From Megalopta genalis (Eukaryota; Arthropoda; Insecta; Hymenoptera; Halictidae), in the NCBI RefSeq assembly GCF_051020955.1, contig NC_135027.1, positions 868,001 through 932,000 on the forward strand: a stretch of DNA of 64,000 nt, read 5' to 3'. A model generated the notes under the pieces. It saw only the letters and a list, made by a program, of their open reading frames with translations. It was not told the origin of the DNA and searched no databases. The position numbers were made by a program, and so were the translations under genes. How positions within the stretch are numbered: position 1 is the first letter of the stretch; every line of letters begins with the position of its first letter. This document shows, in pieces, positions 47,621 to 56,565 of this stretch.

Positions 47621-48145
47621 AGTTATTGTCTGCTGTCTACCTAACTTGTCGATGATCTGTCCAGCCATAGTGATTCTTCGAGCTCTCTGCACGATCTCTC
47701 CTTCAAAGTGTAATACCGCGACATGTGAATAAATATAAATAAATAATTTTAATGTGTTTTAATTTCATTGTATTAATTTAATTTTACTATCATTAATGCA
47801 TTAATGATCGTATTGGATTATATTTTTTTATTTTATTAGATATAATATATTACTATATATATTACAATTTAATAATATAATAATATAATAATTTAATAAT
47901 ATGTTACAATTGTATTTATATAATATATACAATTATATATTTATTATATAATAGTGTTCGTGGAGTTCGCAAAAGTGTACATCTTTTAAAATGCAATAAC
48001 TTTTTCTTAAAATTGAATTAAACGATTTGAATTTCTTTCATGCGATTTCTTTTATACTAGTCTACTAAAAAATAACTGAAACGTCTTTTTAAAATTTTGC
48101 TATTACTTGGAATGTCAAAATAAATAAAACTTTCGTTTTTCATTT

Positions 48146-48361
48146 CTTTTTATCTGAGCCTGTAACGAATATTAAGAGTCCAGCTACAGGCGTTGAAGGA
48201 TTGAAAAAACTGCCGATCATTTATACAGCTTTTAGTCAAAAATATCAAAAATTGTGAGAAAACTACGATTTCTGCAATCTTTAATTTGTTGCAGAACGCA
48301 ACAACGTCAACCGATTTCGATAGCCAGTTTTAAAATTTTTGTTACAGGCTCAGATAAAAAG
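48146..48361. mobile_element. Inverted-repeat element in the unit 3 spacer
   Basis: It is the unit 3 copy of the element at 40795-41010 and nearly identical to it. Confidence 0.72.
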
Positions 48362-48614
48362 GTTGAGATTGCATTTTAAAACGTGTAATCCCACTATCTC
48401 CGATGATAGTTTAACTAGACACGAGAATAAATAATTTTCCAATGTATTACGCTGGTCGATGTTATTGGTCAATACGAAAATGTTGACTGATGGCCTTCTT
48501 GCGATCTACGCATACATATAACGTTAGACCAACGTAGGTCGCTATACATAACGAGTAAACTAGTTTTCGCGAGTTTTAGTGTCCGCCGTAAGCTGGCCAG
48601 AAAACAGGGCTGCG

Positions 48615-49087
48615 ATCTTCCGCTTTCGTTTCGTCTTCGCACTTCTCGTCGTTCTGGCAATGATCTCTGCTAGTAAGTGAACGACTCTGATAAAGATGAG
48701 AGTTTAAGTCGACTCTCGATCGACGTCTCGATCAGCGATGGGCTCGAGCGACGTCGATATTGCTGCGAGTGTTCTTCGTCAGCTCGGTCAGTGTGTCTCA
48801 CCTTCAATTTGTTTAACCTGCTCCGATGCTTAACAGAGCCAAGCTGCGGCCCGAACGCGTGGTTAAATGTTTGCGAAACAGCTTGCGAACCCACTTGCTG
48901 TAATCCCAATCAGAATAATTGCACTTACACACAACAGTGTTCGGAGTAAGTGAGCATCTTTCTCTCGGCACAGTGCAGTCGATCAATCCTGATTTCTTCG
49001 ATTTCGGTCTAGTTCTGTATACTCAGCTGCGAGTGCAATGCGAATTACGCGAGGAACTCCATTGGAGATCGCGTCACCTTGCAATTT
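48615..49087 (+). pseudogene. TIL D3: decayed TIL-domain gene
   Basis: Regions 48615-48672, 48837-48945 and 49013-49087 match D1 almost base for base, including the ATC in place of the start codon. The donor, phase and Cys9-Cys10 faults are the same. Exon 2 has Tyr where D1 has the second His (CTYTQQC against CTHTQQC). Confidence 0.75.
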
Positions 49088-49590
49088 AATTTGTCGATGA
49101 TCCGTCGATCCAGATTGATCCTCCGAGATCCTCTCTTTCCGACTGGACGCTCCTCCGAAATGTAACGTCTCGACATGCGAATAAGTAAACGTTGTACTTC
49201 AATGCATTTCAATAATGTATTTCTGTTAACACAAGTCATTCCGATTTCTAATCGCGAATGACTTGAATTCTTTTTAAACGATCGAGGGACTGGTCTACTA
49301 GATCACGAGCAGTTTTGAAGAGGTTATCGCGTTTCAAACTCGGACCATTGTATGCAGATACGAATGTGCATATTATCACCGATAATAGATTTACTGAACA
49401 CAAAGGACAACGGAAACAACGAATTCTGCTATGCAATTACGCTGTTCGATGATAATAGTTAACGAAAATGCTGATGACCTCCTTGCGATGCATATAACGT
49501 TACACCGACGTAATGGTGCTATATAATACTTAAACTGGTCTTCGTGAGCTTTAGTATAGAACCATAAGCTGTGCAGAAAACACCGCTAAA

Positions 49591-49994
49591 ATGCCCCGCT
49601 TTGACTTCGTCTTCATACTTCTCGTCGTCGTTCTGACGATGAACTCTGCTAGTAAGTAAAAGACTAATAAGAATTTGAGTGTTCTCTTAGCGAGCTCGAT
49701 GAATTTGATTAATTTTGACAATTTGTTTAAGTTCTTCAAGTCTCGTCAGCGCCGAAATGCGGCCCGAACGAAGTGTACACTACCTGCGGACCAGCTTGTC
49801 CACCCTCTTGCTATGATGTTCACCCTATCTGCACCTTGGTTAGTAGAATATTGAAAACAAACGAGCATCTTTCTCTCGATTAAATCCTAATTTCTTTGCT
49901 ATCTGTTTAGGAATGCGTAGCCGGGTGCCAGTGTAAGCCAGGATTCCTGAGAAACGCCGCCGGAGGTTGTGGCCGAGTTTGCCCAGAAGATTAG
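49591..49994 (+). CDS. TIL gene E3: secreted TIL-domain inhibitor, P1 Leu
   Basis: Exons 49591-49651, 49750-49838 and 49911-49994 encode 77 residues. The domain keeps ten cysteines. Compared with E1 and E2 the stretch before Cys5 is changed (YDVHPIC against NEHRPIC) and the loop is Cys-Thr-Leu|Glu-Cys, giving P1 Leu. Exon 3 has KPGFLRNAAGGCGRVC and ends ProGluAsp. The substitutions cluster around the reactive site, which suggests a shift in target (chymotrypsin- or elastase-like). AATAAA is at 50097-50102. Confidence 0.88.
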
Positions 49995-50489
49995 GTCTGC
50001 CTAATTCGTCGACGACCGGTCCATCAACGACATTCGATCCACGAATATCACTTTCTGCTTGGACCACCCACCAAAGTGTAACTTCTCGACATGCGAATAA
50101 ATAATCGCTGGCATTTCACATTCGTTTTATTCACGTTCTATTCTAATCAAGATAATTGCGAGTCTCGTGCCGCGCGATCGTAGGAAAAGATCGAGGCGGC
50201 GGATCGGTACGGCTTTTGAAATTCTATCGAATAATGAATGCTCTTATTAAGTCCGAGAATAGTCTCACGAAACGGGGGAAACTGCGAGGAAATATGATCC
50301 CGATTACTATGTATCGTGCGCGTCCGATCGATGCCATTGATTAACGCAAATATGTACTGGCCCGATGATGTCCTTCTTACGATCGATACAGTAATGGTAG
50401 ACTGACGCAACCGCGCAATGCATATAAAAGGCAGCTGGTTTCCGCGTGCTTTATTGTCGATCAGTCGGTGTCTAGGAAACAGTGCAACG

Positions 50490-51363
50490 ATGTTCCGTCT
50501 TCGGTTCGTTTTCGTTCTACTCGCCGTTCTGGCAGTGTCCTCCACTAGTAAGTAAGAGAGATCGAGTTGACTTCTTGATGCGGTGTTCGAGGGACGTTTC
50601 CACGTTCAGAGGATTCCGACCGAGCTCGGTGTTAAAGCAGGTGTCCATCTAAGAGTAATACTCTCGACATTTGCTGTATAGAGTGTCCCAAAAGTGTCTC
50701 GCAAACCGGAAATGGAGGGTTCCTGAGGTGATTTCAAACAACTTTTACCTTAGTGAAAATGCAATCCGCGGCTTCGTTTACGAGTTATTAACGGAAAACA
50801 GTGACCAATCAGAGGCGTGCTCGGCTCGTTGGCTCGGCCGCCACGCGCCAACCGAGCTCGCTTCTCATTGGTCAGTGTTTTTCGCTAATAACTCGTAAAC
50901 GAAGCCGCGGATTGCATTTTCGCTAAGGAAAAAGTTGTTTCAAGTGACCCGTGGAAACTATCGTTTCTCGGAAGTAGCATAATTTTGGGACAGCCTATGG
51001 AACAACTGTCGAGAGTTTTACTCTCTGATGAGAGCGTCCCGAGAATTCTGAACCTTCAATATGTGTAATTTCTTCAAGGTTCGACGGAGCAGCAACACGT
51101 GAAGTGAGGCGCGAACGAGAAGTTCGTATCCTGCGGAACAGCTTGTCCGCTCCCTTTGCTCAAACCCCATCCGCAGACCTGCACTAAAGTTAGTACGACG
51201 ATCGATGCATGTTTGAATCTTTCTTTCGGCACAGCTCAAACGATTAATCCTGATTTCTTCGTTGCCGGTTTAGAACTGTGTGATCGGCTGCCAGTGTAAG
51301 CAAGGATTCCTGAGGAATTCCACTGGAGCTTGCGTCACCCCGCCGAAATGTCAGCGTTCTTAG
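50490..51363 (+). pseudogene. TIL F3: UGA at first cysteine, Cys4 lost, original 3' end
   Basis: Exon matches are 50490-50547, 51079-51188 and 51274-51363. TGA at 51105-51107 stands at Cys1. A further change turns the CPLPCSKP of F1 into CPLPLLKP, losing Cys4. Exon 3 is all F-type: KQGFLRNSTGACVTPPKC and three more residues before TAG, with no C-type 3' UTR. No AATAAA in the usual place follows. It is probably the least altered copy in layout but the most decayed in sequence. Confidence 0.72.
50679..50996. mobile_element. GAGTGTCCC inverted-repeat element in intron 1 of F3
   Basis: It is a full-length copy like that in F1, with the GC-rich centre retained. Confidence 0.82.
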
Positions 51364-51649
51364 AAGCTGTCTGCTGAATTTTTCGGTGACCTGTGCATCC
51401 TAATCGACCATTGAATCTATCTTTCTAGTTCAATACTCGATCGAAACGCCACGTTTCGTAATAATAACGTGAATTCGGTGGTCTGACCGGTGGTGGTAGA
51501 TTCTGCGTTCAACTTCGTCTGATTTCTATTGCAACGTACGTCTGGATAAAGTCCTTTGTCTAAGAATTTCTAATAGAAACGTTTGTACAATATTAAAAAT
51601 GGTAGAAGAAAATCTCCGAGATTCATTTTGACTGGTTTGATGGTCACAG

Positions 51650-52190
51650 CATGTTAACATTAACGCTAGAACTACCGAGCCTTAAGTGTGATTATATTGT
51701 ATAAAAACATTTTTACAATATCAGGAATCGTAACAAAAATCTCAGACATTCATTTTGACTGGTCTGATGATTCTGGTGTATTAACGCTAGAACTATCGAA
51801 GCTTGAATTTCTAATAGAAACATTTTTACAATATCAGGAGTCGTAAGAGAAGATCTCAGAGACTCGTTTTGACTGGTTTGATGGTTCCACTGTATTAACC
51901 CTTTGCACTCCGAGGCACCACTGAAATTGTTATATCATGTTGGAAGATAATTTTTATACCAACAAAATTCAGATTTAAAAAATTGTTAAAAGCGTAACTG
52001 TTGTACGAGTCACCGCGGGACACAAATTTCGTATGCATAAAATGCACTTCGTCATATAAAATGGAGATACTATAAGTCAGAAAAATTGTTTCAAATTTAC
52101 AGTTAAAATGGCTTCGAGTGCAAAGGATTAACTTTAGAACTATCGAGCCTTAAACGTGACTATATTGTCTTACAACAATGACAAGATTGA
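51650..52190. repeat. Tandem repeat with AACGCTAGAACTATCGA core
   Basis: Units of roughly 130 bp carry AACGCTAGAACTACCGAGCC, ATTTTTACAATATCAGGA and TTTTGACTGGTTTGATGGTT at about 51660, 51785 and, after a MITE, 52131. A further partial unit lies near 52250-52290. Confidence 0.8.
51899..52127. mobile_element. TTAA-family MITE inserted in a tandem repeat
   Basis: TTAA at 51895-51898 and 52128-52131 flank 229 bp with ends CCCTTTGCACTC and GAGTGCAAAGG. The sister repeat units carry a single TTAA at this point, which shows the empty site. The internal text (GAGGCACCACTGAAATTGTT) is shared with four other copies. Confidence 0.9.
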
Positions 52191-52338
52191 ATTTATTTAA
52201 ATTGTCTACGATGTGTATTACAATGTGTGCTTCAATGAAGAATTTCGTGCAAACATTTCTAACGAAAACATTTTTACGATATCAGGAATTGTAAGAGAAA
52301 AGGATCAGCAACGAGTCATTCGCCTGATCCTGCGGCTC

Positions 52339-52474
52339 GAGAGAGTCTTTCACCTTCTCGAGAGAACGCGGCCCTCCAAACAGTAGCGTTAAATGACATA
52401 GATCCACGCCTTGTCCCGCCATATGCTCCCCCGGAAACGGCCCGTATACTTTATAGTTCCACGAACAAAGCTGG
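52339..52474. repeat. Right flanking repeat of the TIL cluster
   Basis: These 136 bp match 35713-35851 in direct orientation, with about fifteen differences concentrated in the left half. The repeat begins 976 bp after the stop of F3. Confidence 0.9.
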
Positions 52475-54960
52475 TCTCTCTTCTCCTCCCTCCGCCGGCT
52501 CCCTGAAATCCCGCAAAGACCGAATTACAGTTGCGCTCGTTCCACTTTGATCCGTCGTTTAGTCCGCGTCGATGGGGTAACCGAGCAGAAATGAACTCGC
52601 GATAATGATATACGCAGTGCGTAAAACGCGCCCCGAATATGGTCTGCGGGCCCCCTCTCGCCCCTTCCCCCCGCCCCGCTCCGGCGAAAGGGAAACTTTG
52701 CGTGGGGTGGGGTTCGCTGCGGCGGCCATGTTGCCGGGCGAAAATTCCGCGGTCGCACCCACGAGAACTCGCTCGCTGCCGATAACAGCTTGCGCGACAA
52801 CGCGAAAGGGGATGATAGGGGATGCTCGCGAGGCTTCCAAGGCATCGCCGAAAAAATGTTCTCCGCGGCAGCCTGAAATCCGCCTCGTCTACCGCGTGGT
52901 TTTTAGCGCGGAGTTGCTGCGGAATTTTCGTTTCCGGTTGTGTTCCAGCCGGATGATCGATTTTCGATGCGTAACTTCGTACGAAAATGTCTAGTCGGAA
53001 TGCCGCTACGTTGGAAACCGTGCGAGCAATTAAAAACAAGGCTAAACAGCGCGTAAACTTGTTCGCGGTCTGTGCCGGCAAACACTCTCGACGGACGCTA
53101 ACGGCGATTAACGATGCAGCGGCGCGCGACGACTCGTCGTTAGACGTTTGCCGGGCATGGAATTAAATAAACGAGATAACATTTACGTAACGCGGCGCGT
53201 CGAAACTGCAAAGCAGACAATCGGCGAATACATTCGGCGCGGTTTAATGGATGGAGGAAGCGTCGGCAGACGCAGTGACTCACGGCCATTTAATCGCATA
53301 CTTTCGAATCGGATAATATAACCGACGTCGAACGATTATCCGCGGCCGCGGATATTTTTATCGCCGCGGGTAATTGCCGGAAAGATTTCAAAGACGTTCG
53401 GGGCTTCTATTAAAACGCTTCGACGTGCTCGCGCGTGGAATTTTCCAGGCGACGTTGACAAAAAAGGAGCGCGACGAACGATTCCATCATCCGTAACAGA
53501 GGATGGGACCCGGTGGGTAAACCTCGAGGTCGGATCACCCCGAATAATGAAGCCGTCATCGAGGATCCATCATCCCCTAAATCGCGGCGCGTCGACCGCG
53601 AGCATCGGCGTCGATCGTCGGACTAAATCGTCGGCCTCGATCGCCAGACTCGTCGGCGGAATGTCGCGCGTACGCGGCTGCGAAAAATCGAGGAAAAAAG
53701 ATCAAGGTCAGGGGGTGGAAAAGCGGGCGCACGTGCGGCCGCGCATTTCCAGGGCGATGCGGTCGTGCAGATGGGGCGGCAGGGCTCGCGCAGGGGTGGC
53801 CCCGGCGGCCATGTCGGTTCCCAATTAAACAAATGCCTGGTAGGAAGCTCGAGCAACCCCTCGGGCATAGGTGGCTCTCTTTTCCACCCCCCTGGTACCA
53901 TCTAGCTCTTCTCTCTGTTCGCGAGGGGAACCGACGACGCGGCGCGGCGCAGCGCGTTTCGGCGCACGTGTCGAACGGCATGCGAAATTTGAGTCGAGAA
54001 CTGGCTGGTGTGTGTTTGTTTGTGTGTGTGTGTGTGTGTGCCTGCGTTCGATCTGCTCGCGAACGTGTGCGTCCCCGCGCGTTTGTGTGCGAGATGCGCG
54101 GCGCGGATTGCTCGCGGCCCTCTGCGATCGGCCGTGTGTGTTCCGACACGCCGCGCGTGCAATCGCGAACACGCACGCGACTGGAATTCGTAATTGTAGC
54201 CGGATCGTTCGAGAGACGCCGACATTTTGCGCGCCGATTCCCTTCGATCGCATAATTGTTTCTGCGTCGGTTGTTTTCTATTGTTTTACAGGTGTCCACG
54301 GAATCTTTCGAATTTCCGCTTTTCGCGATCCCCGCTTTCGATTGACCTCTGGACATTGGAGCATCGGTGTCAGATAAATCGTATGACACCGAGTTTTTAA
54401 CGAATACAATTTGTTGTCTTCCTTCATATCGCCTACGTAATTCTTGAATATATTAACGCGATACAATCCGGGAATAATAATGAATAAACAAATAAATGAT
54501 CGGATCGTTCTTGCACTGTGCCGATCCTCGGCGAATTAATTCGCGAAGCTCGCTATCGGACTGTCGCGGAATCAGGAAAATCGAGCGAACTGGCATCTCG
54601 ACCTATTCGCCTAATTGCCCCAAGGACACCGTTTGGAGCGGTTTCGCTCTGTTTGAACGGTTCAAAGACACCGGTACAGGTCGCAAGCTAATTTTCTTCC
54701 TCGGGCAAACACCATTAGCCCGATAAATTTCGTGCGAATGCACGGCCGAATCGGAAAGATAGCCTCTCAGACGGATCCACTCGTGACGAAAACCGTGCAA
54801 ACAGTCTCCCGTCGGATTCAAGAGAGCAAAACGTTAGCGACGGACACAGATGACCCTCCGCGAAGCGACCGGACCGAGGAGGCTCGGATGGAGAAGAGAA
54901 GTCGCGATGCGATAAACCTTCATCGACGACGACCGCCTTATCGGACTAAGTTTTTTCGTC
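52475..54960. other. CpG-rich intergenic block, no gene found
   Basis: About 52600-54300 is rich in CpG and open on both strands in most frames, including a 270-codon frame on the - strand at 54389-53577. The translations are Arg/Ala/Pro/His-rich with no domain. A (GT)n tract at about 54008-54040 produces His-Thr runs. A promoter of a gene outside the window is conceivable. Confidence 0.5.
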
Positions 54961-54974
54961 TGTCTCGAGACTCT

Positions 54975-55005
54975 CAGAGAGAGAGTGAGAGAGAGAGAGA
55001 GGGGG

Positions 55006-55049
<44 letters not shown>

Positions 55050-55086
55050 CAGAGAAAGGCCCTGCGTAATCTCGCGAGTCTCCGGG

Positions 55087-55124
<38 letters not shown>

Positions 55125-55160
55125 CAGAGAGAGGCCCTGCATAATCTCGCGAGTCTCTGG

Positions 55161-55201
<41 letters not shown>

Positions 55202-55237
55202 CAGAGAGAGGCCCTGCATAATCTCGCGAGTCTCTGG

Positions 55238-55280
<43 letters not shown>

Positions 55281-55317
55281 CAGAGAGAGGCCCTGCGTAA
55301 TCTCGCGAGTCTCTGGG

Positions 55318-55375
<58 letters not shown>

Positions 55376-55411
55376 CATAGAGAGGCCCTGCGTAATCTCG
55401 CGAGTCTCTGG

Positions 55412-55448
<37 letters not shown>

Positions 55449-55503
55449 GGAACAGAGAGAGGCCCTGCGTAATCTCGCGAGTCTCTGGGAGAGGAGAGAG
55501 AGG
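54975..55503. repeat. GA-rich minisatellite with six 33-bp cores
   Basis: The core GGCCCTGCGTAATCTCGCGA followed by GTCTCTGGGAGAG starts at 55058, 55133, 55210, 55289, 55384 and 55461, separated by (GA)n of varying length. Long frames through it on both strands (Arg-Glu or Ser-Leu runs) are artefacts of the repeat. Confidence 0.96.
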
Positions 55504-56340
55504 AGTCGGAAACCGGCCTCAGCACTTTCGACCTCTCCGTGGATTGCATTACGGATCCAAATATTGGAGCACCTCTTCAGCTCGAGGCCGGTCAAATTGT
55601 TTGACTTGCTTGCCGGAGTCTGGCTCGTCAGCAGCCGGACACCGGCCACTGGCAATTAGGCTCAACCCTTTCCCATGATCCCTAGAAATGTTTCTTAAGA
55701 GGTTGCAGAGTTCTGTGCAACACTGAATCGCTGTACAGACCTCGAGGGCGTCCAGCATCAATTTTTCCGCCCGATTTCTGACAAATTAGATGACTCGATG
55801 TCTTGTCACGATCATGATCACTCGGCTGTAAAGTGGAGTAATCAATTGCTGCGCGTTTGATTTATTTTCTGGCGCGAGTAATTTTATATTCATCGAATTT
55901 TTCTATTCTTTTGTTTCGAATGAGACATAATATTATACATTTCTCTATTGGAGTGAGGGGGGGGGGGGCAATTGCTGTGCCTTTGGCTTGTTTTCGGTGT
56001 TAATTGATCAAAAAATAAATCAAATTAAAGAATAAAAAATTTAATATGTCTTATTCGATAAATATAAAGTTAATTGTGCCCGAAAACAGAACTCCACTAC
56101 CCTAAACGTAAGTATGTGCGCGTGTGCAAGGAGATACGAGAGAAAACTCGGAAATAGGAACACTATGGAAGTGTAGAATAAAAAATTAAGCATGTGTCTA
56201 TGGATGTAGTGGAGCAGATAGTAGATGTAACAGATCAATGAGGATACAGAAAAACGACGCGGGAACGAGTCCAAGAAAAACAAGCATAAAACGCATAGAC
56301 AGTGAAAATAAATAATTATTATTATTGTTGTTGTTATTGC
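55504..56340. other. Intergenic, no gene found
   Basis: There is a G run at about 55961-55970 and otherwise AT-rich DNA. This is the region downstream of the - strand TIL gene. Confidence 0.5.
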
Positions 56341-56362
56341 AAAAATATAACGGGACGTCTAC

Positions 56363-56368
56363 GTTTAT
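56363..56368 (-). terminator. Possible poly(A) signal of TIL gene G
   Basis: AATAAA on the - strand lies about 200 bp after the stop codon at 56566. Confidence 0.5.
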
Positions 56369-56565
56369 TGCATTACAGTCTAACAGAATCACGAGATGTT
56401 ACGAAACTGACCCCTTGAACTATCAATTCTATCGGTGCTCTCCGATACAAGCCCGGTATGCGCGAGCACAGTAAAAGTCGCAGCACGGATATATGCATCA
56501 GTCACGGTGTTATCAGCATTTTCTTGTCGCGGAAGGGCAGAGGTCTCGCAGAATTCGTCGCAATA

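Larger units (their letters stand above)
47566..51299 (+). repeat. TIL tandem unit 3 (D3, E3, F3), 3,734 bp
   Basis: The unit ends at the position in F3 exon 3 that corresponds to the crossover point in C, F1 and F2. Beyond it F3 continues with its own sequence instead of C-type sequence. D3 and the spacer resemble unit 1; E3 and F3 are the most divergent. Confidence 0.9.

Noticed and set aside
53577..54389. A 270-codon frame on the - strand
   Set aside because: It lies in CpG-rich DNA that is open in most frames of both strands, includes a (GT)n-derived His-Thr run, and has no domain or signal peptide.
54732..55655. Long frames of 190-270 codons on both strands through the GA-rich tract
   Set aside because: The translations are Arg-Glu or Ser-Leu runs produced by (GA)n and are open in several frames at once. 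The tract is a minisatellite.
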